From Cutaneotrichosporon cavernicola (lineage: Eukaryota > Basidiomycota > Tremellomycetes > Trichosporonales > Trichosporonaceae): a stretch of 64,000 bases of DNA. The stretch spans positions 1,426,001 to 1,490,000 of the forward strand of contig NC_083394.1 in assembly GCF_030864355.1 (NCBI RefSeq), read 5' to 3'. A program made the position numbers and the translations under genes. Within the stretch, counting starts at the first letter, position 1. Every line of letters starts with the position of its first letter. Of this stretch, positions 24,501 to 36,585 are shown piece after piece. The notes under the pieces were generated by a model. It saw only the letters and a list, made by a program, of their open reading frames with translations. It did not search any database and was not told the DNA's origin.

Positions 24501-26824
24501 AGGAGATCTTGAACAATCTGAGGCATAAGCTGGCCTTCTTCTGCGAGTAGCTGCCGACATCGTCGAGGTGCGTCATGAGATGCTTGAGCGTGATGGCGAC
24601 CAACTGGTGCGAGACCGACTCGTGCGTGATTAATATCTGCAGCACTGAGAAGACGTGGGCGTTTTTCAGAGCCTGCTCGACAAAGAACTCCATGTGCGTC
24701 GCCCACACCTCGCGGAACGAGTGAGGATCGAAGAGCAACAGGATCTGCGACAGGAGCTCGATCGCCTCCTTCGGCTCGCGCGGGTCGCGGGTGGTGTCGA
24801 AGATGGCGATGCAACGGAGCGCGTGCTCGAAGAATCGGGACAGAAGCTCGCCGTCGGGAGCGGGAACCGGGTTGTCTCCCGATCTTGTGTACGACATGAG
24901 GGTGCGGAACGTGTGCAAGAGCGTCTTGAACAGATAGCGCGCCTCCCGACAGAACAATTCCAAAGAGTCATCAGCGTAGGCGACCTGGTTGACCGGCATG
25001 GCCCGTTCGATCTCGCGCCAGCCGAACGCCAGCCGCTCGGCCTCAGCGTCGTCGGATAGGTCCGCCATGAGGACGTCTTCTGGGGAGCCCTTCGCGTCCT
25101 CGTCCTCGTCGCTGTCCTTGGCGTCCTTGTCGCCGTCCTCCTTGTCGTCGGGCTTTTCCTCCTTAGCGTCCTCGTTGGCCTTGCCTTTGCCCTGGGCCTT
25201 GTCGCGGTCAGAAAGAGCCTTGAGCTTGTCGTACGCCTCGGTCATGGCCTGCAGTTTCTCGAGCGAGGCAATGAACATGCTTTTCATTAACGCCTCGCGC
25301 TCCTCCGGACTGCCCTTCTGCGCGATCGAGTCGACGATGGTGTTGAGGAGCTTGGCACACATGGTCTGGATCGAGCTGGAGAACGTCGAGTCATTGAGGT
25401 TTAATGAGAAGACGTAAACGACACGCTTGAGCTGGGCGATGGGGAGGTCCTGGCGAACGTGGTGGATCAAGTCGGCAACGACTGATGACGCGAGAGGTCG
25501 CAGTGCCTCCCTGCTGGACACGCCAGTGCCGACAAGCACGCGCTCCTCCAGCAGCGTGTCGATATAGGGAATAAACGACGCCCGTGAGTCAGCCGTCAGG
25601 ATGTGACGGGTAGCCACCAGTAACTCCTTGCGAGTGCTGACGTCCTCGGGCGGACAGTCACGCAACAAACGAATGCACGCTTCGGGAAAGACCTCGAGAC
25701 AGTCCTTGACGTTTGCCTGCGAGCTCCCACGTAAGACGTAGGCGAGGAACGCCATTGTCTTGACCTCGGTCTTGATGAGCTCAGTGTACATCTCGCGGTT
25801 GGTGATGCTGGGCGCGACGCCGACAAAGATCTCGCCGCGCTCCTTGGCCTCGAGGTGGGCGAGTCGTTGTGGCTCTGGCTGGATCTTGATGCTCTCCATG
25901 ACGAGTGGGGACAGGTCGAGCATTGTCGGGCCCATGACCGACTTGTAAGTCTGGAAGATGAGGACAACGGCGATCGGGCACTCGGTGAGTACCTTGGGCG
26001 ACTGGAGCGCGTGTGAGAGGTGATTATGTGAGGACGTTGGGGGATGAGCGAGTGTCGGAGCATTGGTACCATCGCTGGCGGGTGTGCCGGGATTGACTGA
26101 AGCCTGTTTGTCAATTGGATTCAATGCGCCAACAACTCACCTGCTTGCCTCCTGGTGATCCCCACTCCTTCTCTACGACACCCTTGAGGTTGGCGTACAT
26201 CTGCTTGACGAGGTCCAGGAAGGGCTCGACAAACGGTTCCGCCTGGTCCTTGTGACTCCTGAACCCGTCGATCATAATCTTGATACAGAGTAAGGCATTG
26301 TCCTCGTTCTCAACCTTGAGGAGCTTTACCATGAGCTCCAGCACCTTGGCCTCGTACTGTCGGAAGGGTTCCGAGTGCGGTAGGCGCTGGAGGTACGCGA
26401 GAAGAGTGTGCCGGAAGCGCTGCTCCGAGTTGTCCTTGGTAAAGACAATACTCTTCTCATCGCCAAGAATCTGTACGAGCGCGGGAATGAATACTCCAAG
26501 GTACTTGTCATAGAAGGCAAAGTCTCGGTTACTCTCTGCCGAGTCTCGGAGCTCGCTAGCGATTTCCATGCGGCGACGCATGGGCGTGTTCGGGTCGATG
26601 AGCTGTGCGGCGAGCGATTCGCACTCGGGTACCGCCATGGGTCCGGTCGTGGGCGTTTGCGTCGCATTGGTGGGAGCGATGCCGCTCGGGGCCGGTCCAG
26701 TGTGGGTCGAGGGACCGGCGCCACCTGATGCTGGCGTCGATGACGCCGACTGTTCGACAGAGGGAGGGCCGCCGGCACCCGCTGTGGATGCCTTGCGCGG
26801 CCTCTTTGGCGGAGGCGCAGCCAT
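15543..26824 (-). CDS. TRA1: SAGA/NuA4 subunit Tra1 (TRRAP), a PIKK-family pseudokinase
   Basis: Exons 26141-26824, 16026-26103 and 15543-15985 give 3734 residues, the usual Tra1 size. Tra1 is the scaffold that activators contact in the SAGA and NuA4 acetyltransferase complexes. The protein begins with a P/S/T-rich tail, continues as thousands of residues of helical repeats, then a FAT region. The PI3K-like domain (about 3300-3650) includes MPAARHCRREERLVQLFRI and FHISRKTGQMYMTEMLP, where active PIKKs have their catalytic and DFG-type loops; those residues are absent, as in known Tra1. It ends in a FATC motif with final QCWF. The third exon is confirmed by VPFRLTPNMQDF, which resembles TRRAP. 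The last intron (15986-16025) restores the frame; reading through it yields a false tail. The central exon is 10,078 bases. Confidence 0.97.
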
Positions 26825-27571
26825 GGTTGAGGGGGGAATGGGAAGGTGGAGGTGGTCAGGCGCGTGACTGACCACCCGAGCGGCCCATACGAATGGTAGG
26901 GGTTAGATTCGCGCGTCGAGCTTGTCGGGGGTCTCGTTGGGGTTGCGAGAGGTGGTAGGGAATGTGTGAAAGGGGTTGGGTGGTGATTGGGATGGTGTGG
27001 TTGGGGAAGAGGTATGGGTGAAGGAAAGATGAAGAGAGGATGGATGTTGATATAGTTTATCTAGTCAAAACACGAGCCCAAGCCAAGAAACTGTTCTGAG
27101 CGACAAGTTGCCAAAATGGTTCCTACGGTGAGTCTGGATAAGAGTTGCCTCGTACGGTGAGACTCTAGTTGTGAGGGAGCTTAGGGGCGGGGGGGATGAA
27201 GTGAGGGGAGGAAGGGGTCAGTTGAGACTTCACCTTGCTCCATAACGCCGCGAAATTTCCCGGTTTACCCTGTCAGGCACCCCACCATCACCACCACGTG
27301 GTTGTCGACTGTCGACGTTCAACATTTCCAAGCATACAGCACGTACAACCAGCATCATGGCGAGTGGGAGTCATATGCCTGTATACACAATGGGAAGTTT
27401 GGACTGATGAGATTGAACAGACGCCTCAGTGTCTCCCAACAGTGAGGCTCTGTGGATGAGTGGATCAATAGAGCTGCCGCGCCTACCAACGGCCAACCGT
27501 ACACCCAAAACACGACGATTGACCTCCACATGCCGAATTCTGTCGCCCACTCGTGTCGTCGTCATCACACC
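26825..27571. promoter_or_regulatory. Divergent promoter region TRA1 / EMC2
   Basis: A 747-bp space between two start codons. It has purine-rich stretches on the plus strand near 26930-27000 and 27175-27225. A short ATG followed by GTGAGT occurs at 27115, but no following exon can be found. Confidence 0.45.
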
Positions 27572-28701
27572 ATGTCCCAAGCCGACATCGACCAGCTCGC
27601 AAGCTGGCGTACTCTTGGCGCCCGCAACTCTCAGCAGGTCGTAGACCTCGCGCCGAAAGTCCTCGCAGCCGGAGGGCTAGGTGACGCAGGTACGTTTCCT
27701 TTCCAGCCCAACTGACATTAGAATGGAGTGTACGCGAGCAACTGGCAATTGCAGCACTTGATCTCGGCCAAATCTCGCTCGCCAACGTAAACATCATCTC
27801 GCTCAAGTTGACACCAGGCGCAAATTCGCACACTCGAGACTCGCTTTCCCAAGTCGCCGCGCGTCGATATCCTCCTGGGCCTCAAGCTCGAGGCACTCGG
27901 GGAGCCTCTCCGCGCCGGCGCAGTGTACAAGCAGCTTCTGATGAAGGACGAGACGAATGTTTCGGCGCGGCAGCGGTTTATTGCCCTGGCACCGAACCGA
28001 GAGGAGACGATCACTCGCCTCCTCAAGTACCTCGACATTTTCTATGCCGATCCACAGGGCTGGAGCCTGCTGGCCGAGCTGTATGCTGATGCGGGGGCTT
28101 ATGCGCAGAGCCTGACGGCACTGGGTCACCTCATGGTGCTGCAGACGTGGGATAGCATGGCGGTTGTGCGGGCGGCCGAGACGGCGTACACTATTGGGTG
28201 GGTTGGTCGTGGGGGGGGGAGAGGGAGAAAGGGTGGGGCTGGCGATGGGCTGTGGAGGGAGTGGGTGGGGGAGGGGGGAAAGGGGTGGGGGGTTGAGGGG
28301 GGAAATGAGGTTGGGTTGGCCTTGCACGAGGAGAGGCGGTAGGACAGGGGGAGGAGGGTGGACATTGACTTGACGACGCTCACACCAGCGACTACCAGCT
28401 GGCGCTCAAATACTTCCTCCGCGCGGTGGAGATGGAGACGCCGCCGACTGGCAATCCCGACGGACACCGTACGCGCGCGTGGTGGGGAGTCCAGATGGTG
28501 AGCTGCCATGCGTTTACTAACTGACACCAGTCGAGCCGTCGCTTGCTCGAGTCTACGGCTAAGCGTATCGACAGTGCTGTTCCAGATCGCTCCACGACCA
28601 GCCGCGCGCAGCTTGAGAAGCTCAATGCCCTCGCGACTGAACGTATCTTGGCCATCGGTGGGGCGGGGATGCAGGTGCGTCGCGCGGTGCTGGCTGGGTA
28701 G
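27572..28701 (+). CDS. EMC2: ER membrane protein complex subunit 2 (EMC2), TPR protein
   Basis: Exons 27572-27689, 27722-27786, 27818-28197, 28389-28497 and 28531-28701 give 280 residues, the usual size. EMC2 is the cytosolic TPR subunit of the EMC insertase for tail-anchored and multi-pass proteins. TPR helices run through the protein: REQLAIAALDLGQISLAN, RVDILLGLKLEALGEPLRAG, ALAPNREETITRLLKYLDIF, GWSLLAELYADAGAYAQSL and DYQLALKYFLRAVEME. Every junction is supported by continuity of these repeats. Intron 2 (27787-27817) is only 31 bases; intron 3 (28198-28388) is 191 bases and extremely G-rich. The stop follows MQVRRAVLAG; the last residues could instead be intron read-through, since GTGCGT follows ATGCAG there. 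Confidence 0.88.
28198..28388 (+). repeat. G-rich intron of EMC2 (G-quadruplex-prone)
   Basis: The sense strand carries many runs of three to nine Gs (for example nine Gs at about 28211-28219, further runs to 28312). This fits the pattern for G-quadruplexes in both DNA and pre-mRNA. The bounds are GTGGGT at the 5' side and CACACCAG at the 3' side. Confidence 0.75.
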
Positions 28702-29049
28702 ACTATTGTATGCTATTATTGTTTGGAGAGGTGGAGAGTGTGGCTCGACCTCGAAGAAGAGATCTGGAGCAATACATGTTCTCGGAGACTATGCCCACCA
28801 CCCCTCAGATGGATTCCTGTCTGTAGCGTCGAGAACAATGACATAGAGTGAAGTCAAGAGCTAGCAACGCCAGCAGACACAACAGCAGAAAGAGTAACAG
28901 CAGCTCAGCAGATGAGACCGTCTCGGAGACGGACATGCGGCCTCCCCAAGCAGCGTCCAGCATTACACAAGAAATGCATTGATAACATGCTGTCGTGTCG
29001 GCGCGACATGGTTGCCTCTGCCGAAGTCCGTTGGGTGTTCCTCGTCGCT
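28702..29049. other. Convergent 3' region
   Basis: Between the ends of EMC2 and the glycosyltransferase gene. It contains both 3' untranslated regions; no gene is supported. Confidence 0.5.
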
Positions 29050-30761
29050 CTACGCCTTGCCTGTCAACCGCGCCTCTATCAGGTCGGCCACGGTTGCCGC
29101 GTCGACCGTAATCTGGTTCCCTTGGAAGCCTTCGGGATACTCGACACGGTAGAGGTTGGGCGAAGTGCGATACTGGTCGTGCTGAACGGCGAAGTGGCGG
29201 ATGCCAAGGGCGTGCGCGGTCCATTGGTCTGGCGTTAGCATCCAGCACGGTCTCGCCACTTCGGCAATGATCTCACAGTCGCGCGCAAATCCACCGCGGT
29301 AGAACATCTCGATAACAGCTGACCTTGGGGTCGCTGGCATCCAGAGAAGGTGCGACAGGCCGTTGCCGTGAACGCCGAGCATGATAGTCGTCTTGCCAGA
29401 AATGGCAAACTGCTCCTCCTTGGTATACCGCTCAGCCTCGACGACAATCAGCTCAAACCCAACCTTCTTCGCCTTCGCCTCGAGCGCGGCAACGAGCTTG
29501 GTATGCGAGTCAGGTGTGAGACGGCGCTTCGACTTCTGGCGCGAGATGTATGTCACAACAGGCTTGTAGTCTCCAGCCGGCTTGAGGGGCGTGTACCCGA
29601 TCTCGGCCGCCGTCTTGCCCTCCCACTCGACGGGGTCGACCGCACCGTACCCCTCGAGGTTGCGATTGATGATGTCCTCGGGCACCTCGGAGAAAGTGAG
29701 GACCTGCCGGCGGATTGGCTCCCACCACCAACGGCTCACGTTGCCGAACGCGGTCGCACCAGCCACGGTGCGGGATGTCGAGCCAGTGTGGGGGCCACGG
29801 AATGCGGCTGAGCGGTCGGCCAGGATTGCCCTGTCGAGCACATATGCCTTCTTGCGGTAGTCGCTGGAAGTGATCTGGCGAATGTCGTCCATTTCCTTGG
29901 GGAAGAGAAGTGCCGTGTTCGGGAAGCACCCGTACATGATTGTCGGGTTGAACCTGGGGTGGTCGCGCCACTGGTCTGGCTCGTGGTGGAGGAACCACGC
30001 GCGAGCGGGTGGCTCTAGACTCGAGTGGGCATCAGCGGCGATGTGCTGGTCCAGAGTGGCGTGCACGCGCCACGTGCCCAGAAGCAGCTCTGCGGCAAAG
30101 TGGTAGTAGTGGTCGATGACTACGGATTAGTGACGCCCCGGAAGTGACATACAGTTGCCGTCGTTCCAGAGCCAGGTCATGCCGCGCATGCGGTACACAT
30201 TGTCGCCCCAGATTCTATACGCCTCGTCGGCCTGGATGAAGATGATCTCGCCACCCGTCGGCTCACGCGCTTGCGCGTTCCCGGGGTCGCTGTTCGCACC
30301 AACGCCAGTCGATGTGAGCATGCGCAACTCGGGCCAGTCGCCGCGGTTAGGGCTGGAGTCAGCGTGAGCGCGTCCGTAACGCACGTTACAACGTAGAGCT
30401 GCCCGTTGAAGAGATACAGCTGTTCGAACATGGTCCACCCTGGTGTGTGCCCGAGCATTTTGGTGTTGAGGTGCTTAAACTGCTCGTTGTCGGACTCGGT
30501 CGACCCAGGCGTCCGCACAAAGCCGGCCTTCTTGACCGTCTCCTCAAACGTTACGTGTTGAGTAGGTGGGCAGTCGCTCTTGCCTCCGCCCCACAAGCTT
30601 CCCAGCGAGCTCCCCCTGCTCCCGTCCGCGAGAGAGTTGTTGTCTGCGCGCTGCGAGGGTTTCGGGTTACCGAGCCAGATGAAGGCGACACCAAGGGTGA
30701 GGAGGACGATCATGAGATCGCGACGCGATGGGCGTAACCCGCGCGTGTATAGTGATGCCAT
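29050..30761 (-). CDS. GT61-type (DUF563) glycosyltransferase, type II membrane protein
   Basis: Exons 30385-30761, 30153-30352 and 29050-30119 give 548 residues. GT61 enzymes add sugars (xylose, GlcNAc and others) to proteins or glycans in the secretory pathway. The N-terminus is short and basic (RGLRPSRRD), followed by one membrane anchor at about 15-31, so a lumenal Golgi or ER catalytic domain is likely. The family blocks seen are NFIDHYYHFAAELLLGTW (about 192-209), VTYISRQKSKRRL (about 380-392) and MLGVHGNGLSHLLWMP (about 439-454). Each intron is supported by restored family sequence across the join. The donor and acceptor sugars cannot be told from sequence; capsule or cell-wall work is a guess from the lineage. 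Confidence 0.85.
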
Positions 30762-32530
30762 GGTGAGGTGAGAGAGGGAGGGATATGGATAGTGATAGTG
30801 TGAAGTGAAGTGGACGCGATGACGATGTGGACGCGACGACGTGCCTCGACGTGTTGTGCAAAGAGTGGAGGTTGGCTGGTCGAGGTCAAAGTCAGGCGAC
30901 TAGGGGAGACAATAAGGAAAGCTCCTGCTTTGGGACCTAGGGAAAGACGTATTCCTAATCAGTACAGTGGGAAGATGCCGTGTTGCGGGATGTATATATA
31001 TGGAGAGAGAGAGAGAGAGAGAAATGCGAGTGAAGAGGTTGAAGATAATGTTCGAGGATGAGAACTAGAAGTGCGCTAAGTGCGTGGAGTAACGGGACGG
31101 GTGATGGCGGACTTGGGTTGTGGGCATTTTGGATAACAAAGTTATCGAGTTCATTTTAGAATAGGATAAATAGTATTACATTAGAGTAATCATTAGCTGC
31201 GGGATCTCGGGAGCGCTTAATTGGCTATATAATCAAGGGCACTACCGTATACCTTAGCTGATCATGGTAACATTACCAGGGCCCAAAAGGATGGTTTGGC
31301 GTTTGATCTTTGACTCGCTATAGCTCCCTAACTGTGGCGCTTCTGTCCGACTCTCCATCAGCTTTTATTAGCCCAATAGCCCAAATAGCCCACCAAGTCC
31401 TACCTAAACCAATCACGCTCCTGAATGCTCCTGATTTCCATATCCTAACGGATAGATCTCACCATCTGGTTTCTGGCCTTCTGGGATCTGGAACCTTTCG
31501 ACATCTGGACTTTGGCTTTGACAGTCCAAGATGGCCTATTGGCCTTGGCAACCTCGAGTCCTTGAACCACATCATTTTGGGCCGCATCCAATTCAAACAA
31601 AGTACATTAAACACCCATATTGTCAACATTATTACAGCCCCTTGTGCCAGATTGCTGTGTCCAAACGTCACTAGTAGTGCAAACACGTCACAGTGCAAAC
31701 TCTACTTTGTGTGCGCACGCGCTGCAACATGTGCCACAGCGGCATGTTGTTATTCACCCTGCGGATCACAGGTCGATTAAGAGCAAGGTTGATCCATCAT
31801 CTCTCCTCGAATCTTGAGATTGCCTGATGGGCTCTGGAGGTCTCGAGGTTACAAGAGAAGCGGTTTGATGCATAGTACATCGCGGAGCTAACTGTATAGG
31901 TGTAAGCATCTCGCCACAGAGCTAGCAAGGACCGATCAGCTCTGCAATACGCTGGGAATAGTGACCCACTCTGGCTTAATGGCATGCCTAATGCCCTATT
32001 CCACGTGGTTGTAAGCCTGCTTTCCGAGAGGTTTTGCGGAAAGGCTCCACAAATGTGAATTAGGCGTGGGGTCTGGTTGTAGCCATTCTGTGGCTGGTGA
32101 CCTGGTCGTCAACAGCCCAAGGTTCACAGGCTACTTCTGCACACCTGTACCTTCAGTGAAGCTATGCCAGCCATGGTCAGTTACCCATCATGACAGCATG
32201 AGGCAGAAATCCATTGGTAGGAGGCGTCACAGGAGAGAACAGAGGAAGGATGTGGATGTATTGAGCAATGTTGAGATGGATATTGGATGGAATGCAATAT
32301 TTGCGGAGGTAGGGCAGCGGTAAGCTATGAGAAGCCGAGGAGACTTGCAAGTCCCCACCAACCGACCTACAACAACCACTTGGCAACCAACCTCCATCCA
32401 TCATTCATCATTCATCATTCTCAACAATATACATCTATCCATCCCTCCCTTCAACAATCATAATCATCCCCCGAATGCAACCCCCCGCCTAGGCAACTCG
32501 CGACACCCCTCCCCACGCAGCAGCACCTCC
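30762..32530. other. Long divergent intergenic region
   Basis: A 1769-bp gap between the glycosyltransferase and MED14 starts. It contains a TATATATA followed by a GA repeat at about 30993-31022, close upstream of the glycosyltransferase, and an AT-rich patch at about 31130-31270. From about 32340 to 32530 it is a C/A-rich leader for MED14. No gene is supported. Confidence 0.5.
31003..31022. repeat. GA dinucleotide repeat
   Basis: Ten GA units directly after a TATATATA run, about 240 bp upstream of the glycosyltransferase start codon. Confidence 0.9.
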
Positions 32531-35500
32531 ATGTCGGCCTTCACCAACCAGAGGCCACCTGCAGGTGCTCACTCGGGCCAGCAGCCGTCCGCCGGGCCGT
32601 CTGCATTGAGTGGTCCCTCTGGTCCTCTCCACGAGCAACCACAGCCTGTCGCCTCGTCCTCTCGCAACCCCCAGCTCGGGCCGCACCCATACTTCCGCTA
32701 CCCCACTCCCAGTACCGAGCACATTGAGGATGAGTTACCGCCGTACTGGGAGGAGGAGAATGTCCCCCTGGGGCCATTGTTGGACCGCCTCGCGCGCAAG
32801 AGCTACAGCGACATGCGCATGCTCGTCGAAAAGACGTTCGTCTCGTCTCTGAGACTGCTGACCCCAGCCTACCTCCACTGGCGCCGCGGCAGAAGCCAAA
32901 ACATGTCATCGAGTATGCCAAAACAACCCGCCAGGCCGTCCTCAAGTACCTCGCCGTTTTAAGGTGGAAGACGAGTGTTGACTTGGCTACGGCCACGCAG
33001 CCCCAGGCGAACGGTCATCCGGCTGCGGCCGCGTTCCCGACGCCGCTCTCGAATGGCGAGTCCAACGACACTTCGCCTGTCTCGTACCCGCTCAAGGGCA
33101 AGGCGCGAGTTGATGGCACGGCTGAGGAGCCGGTCGTGCGCGGCAAGGTCACGGACGCGAGACGCATCCAGCACTTTCTGGAGCACCAGAACCAGCAGCA
33201 GGAGGCCGCCATCACCCATCTCCGACATGTAACCGGGATGATCGACATGTTGCGCGAGCGCAACGCCGACCTCCTCACAGCCCTCGCCGTCCAGTCCACA
33301 GGGACGTACTCGCGGCTTCCGTCGCAACTCATGGACTGGATCCCGCGCCCGCCGCTCAAGCCACCCGTCGTATTGGACACTGTCGGGCGACTTAACGACC
33401 ACACCCTCTACCGGCTGCGATGTATCGACTATGTTCCGCCGGATATGGTGGTCGAGCGCGTCACCGACGGACGCGTCTACGTCCGTGGTGGAGGGGAGAA
33501 TGGATGGGTTGCCCAGCTCTCACTGGAAGGCTTCGAAGACGATTCCAAGTGGTGGCTCTGTGGTTTCGAATGGGCTTGGAAGGTTGATGGCGCCGAGGCA
33601 GCGAAGCCGTTTTCTGCCCAAGAGCTGCTCCAGATCCTGAATATGTGCAACCAGGAGGTCCTCGTAGCACAGGAGGTCGAAGAACACCAGGAGCAGGAGG
33701 GAAAGACCGATGGCAACGAGTCCACAGTGGACGCGCCGCTGGTGCGAGTATACAACTTCTTGCGTGGGTTCTAAAGCGCGCGATGTAGCTGACGCCAGAA
33801 CATTTGTCGCTTGCTTACCAACTCGAGGCCCTCTACTCGCAGGCTCTGGCCATGACCCAGGGCCGATGGCGGGGACAGCTCCAAGTTGAGATCGACCGAA
33901 CAAAGAAGGAGCTCCGATTGAGGTACTGGATGTGAGTGCTGTTGAGGGCCGTAGCTGACAGCAGCCGCCAGCGGCCACAAGCGCCAGCACTAGTTGCGCC
34001 AGGCAGTATGCGACCTCAGCCGCCACAGAGCGCCAGTTCGTCGAGCAACAAAGGGCCAATGGTTGGTGGGACCATTACGATCGCACTGGCGGAGGCGGCG
34101 ACGCCGATGAGCGAGGCCGAGCGTGTCCTGCGGGAAGTAGCCGTCTGCGGAGTCGAGCCAGTGGACCGAACAGTACGGTTCGAGCTGGGGATCAAGTGGG
34201 AGGTTGGAGAAGCGGGAGCGGGTGGCGGGCTTAGGGCTGGAGAGGCCATGGACGCGTCTGGCTTGAGGATCGTGAGTCACCGAAGGCATCACATTGCATC
34301 ATGCTAAACAACCAGGATCCATCGTCCCTGAGCATGAAGGGAATCGTCACGACGGCAACGCGAGCACATGCGGCTCATCTGTCACGGGTGAATACGGCGC
34401 TACTGTTGACAAACGAGCGGCTCATCTTGGACCCACACAACCCTCCGCGGATGGAGGAGTCTGAGTCTTCGAGCACCCGGCCAGTGTGTCTAATCGTTCC
34501 CTTGCCGTCGCGGGGACAGCTGTCGGTCTCTGTGTCCTCGATCTCGGGGTTACTCGAGATCGAAGATTCGATCGCGCGCGACAACGGCCAGGTCATGGAG
34601 AACAACCGCACGTTGCGCGCAAAGCTGGCGACGAACTCATCCAACGAACAGAAGACCAGGTTGGCAGACGACGTGTACCGGCTAGTCTCGGCTATCATCG
34701 TGGAGGACATCGAAGACAATCTGCGCCAGTTGGGCCTGCACCCCCTACGCCGCGTCGCCTTGCGCACAAACGACACCAAGTCCGACTTGCATCCGTCTTC
34801 AACTGTGTTTGTACCACTGCCCGTATCCCAGAACCACTACTTTGTCGCCAAGGTCACGACCAAGGGCATCGCGTATGAGCTTCTCAAGCTGTTGCGTGTA
34901 CCCATGGAAGGCAATGGAGGCATGAGGATGTCGGTTGGCGACCGGATCCCCATCGACTTGGCCAAACTGGTTGAGCGGCGCGCGGCCAAGGGCGCCAAGC
35001 GCGGTCTCGACGCCGAGGATGCTGTCACTGAATTGGACGTCCTCAAGTGGGAGAGCAGATCGGAAAAGAGCTGCCCCTTCCAGGTACACGCGCGGGACCT
35101 GCAGGACATGTTCACGTACTGCAACGCGCTCGTCGCGCAGACCATGGTCGAGCAGCAGCTCAAGGACCGTGGTATCCCTTACACAACCCAGTTCCCTGAG
35201 GAGAACGACTTTGCCGCGCCGCGAAGCCGCTCGGCGCTTGCTGGCATGATTCCGAACATCTGCGTCAACGCCAGCCACTTGTTCAAAGACGGGCGCGCAG
35301 CCGAGGTCGCATCGCCCAAGGTCTTCCTCGTCATCAAGAATTGGTGGTCGGGGACGCAGTGCAGCATCGAGACGATCGTGCGTCTTCGCCACCAGCCGTC
35401 GTTGGATAGCCAGCCCGCGGCACCCGTGGTCCGCGCCACCGACGCTGGGCGCTCTGAGGGCATCACGTTCGACCAGAACACTCTTACTGTTCGGTTCCAT

Positions 35501-36490
35501 GCGCCGAGCATCGCGCGTTGTGTGCCCGACTTCCTGGAGCAATGGGAGCGCCTCAGCAAGGTCATCGTTGTGGCCGGCGAGGGTGAGTTTAACCGACGTA
35601 GCTGTCAACTGACGCTAGTCAACCGCCTCAACAAGCAGGAGGAGTTCAGGGACATCCGTATGCTCTCGTTCGATCTGTGCACAGCAAGCGTGCAGTACGC
35701 ACCGGGGTTCAACGTGGCGATAACATATACGCCGACGTCGGACTCTTACGAGGCATCCTTCTCCAGGGCAGGGCTAAACAGTGCAACGCCTGCACCGACT
35801 GGGACATTGCCTACGGACAGCGGCGACAACCCTCACGCAGCGTTGGCGCCGCTGCTTTCAGCGCACCTGAACGAGCTGACGCAGCTCGCACCAGTGGGAG
35901 GGCGCGGGCATGCTGGGCGTGACTTCCTGCAGCTACTGCGCACGACGCTCCCGCTCCTCCTCGAGGCGGAGGCGCTGCGCGTGGCCCGCGCCAGTCCTTA
36001 CCCCGCGCTCGTAGTGCGCAGCGTGACCGAGTATCGCTTGGTGTGGGACCACGAAGGGTCAACGCCAGCACGCTATGCACTTGACGTGCTCCTCACGCAG
36101 ACCTGCGGTGCGCGCTTCCTGCTCTGCGACGCGACGAGGCGCAAGGACGTCCCCGACGACCTGACGTGCGGGCCACTCACCCCGATCCCGAATATCGGTA
36201 ACGCGATGCTCAAGGGGTTCCAGGCGGCCAAGATCGCAAAGGTCTCCACGCCATGTGGACCGGCTGGCACGCCACGTACGCCCAACCCCAAGACGCCCAA
36301 GACGCCAAGGGAGGGCCGTCTGGCGGTCAAGAGCATTGCGCCAGCCATGCCGCCGGCCGCGCGCCTGGATGGCGGCGAGAGCATGGTCTGCTCCGTGGGG
36401 GTCATGCACGACGTGCTGCGCGCCATCTCGAACGAGATCGAGATTGCGATTGGCGGTGTTCCAACGGGGCCGGGGAGTGTGCGGGGTTAG
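32531..36490 (+). CDS. MED14: Mediator subunit 14 (Med14/Rgr1)
   Basis: Exons 32531-32835, 32868-33763, 33799-33931, 33965-34271, 34316-35582 and 35619-36490 give 1259 residues. Med14 is the backbone that links head, middle and tail of Mediator. The N-terminal family block is clear: VPLGPLLDRLARKSYSDM, then LPPLAPRQKPKHVIEYAKTT and VLKYLAVLRW (about 78-140). The rest diverges but keeps WIPRPPLKPP. The intron at 32836-32867 uses a GTTCGT donor. The last intron (35583-35618) is 36 bases without a stop, so it can be read through in frame; its shape (GTGAG, CTGAC, TAG) favours splicing. The ATG at 32531 is the first with a plausible N-terminus; the open frame to 32327 is low-complexity leader. 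It converges on LSM7. Confidence 0.88.
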
Positions 36491-36585
36491 GGGAGAGAGT
36501 TAGTCACATGAGTTACCAACATGCATAGCATTAGCATTGTCTTGGAGGCTGGGGGAGTCTGGGTCTATTGCTGCATATACTAACA

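Noticed and set aside
17155..25417. Many antisense frames of 60-200 codons inside TRA1
   Set aside because: They are shadows of a GC-rich long gene: wrong codon pattern, no splice logic, no motifs.
27115..27126. ATG GTT CCT ACG followed by GTGAGT as a micro first exon
   Set aside because: No acceptor and second exon giving a sensible protein could be found; EMC2 has its own good start at 27572.
32327..32530. N-terminal extension of MED14 from an upstream ATG
   Set aside because: The translation is low-complexity T/N/H/P, as from a C/A-rich leader; the ATG at 32531 fits better.
34301..36490. MED14 second half as a separate 729-codon gene
   Set aside because: Its first residues come from intron sequence; the upstream exons join in phase to a full-length Med14.
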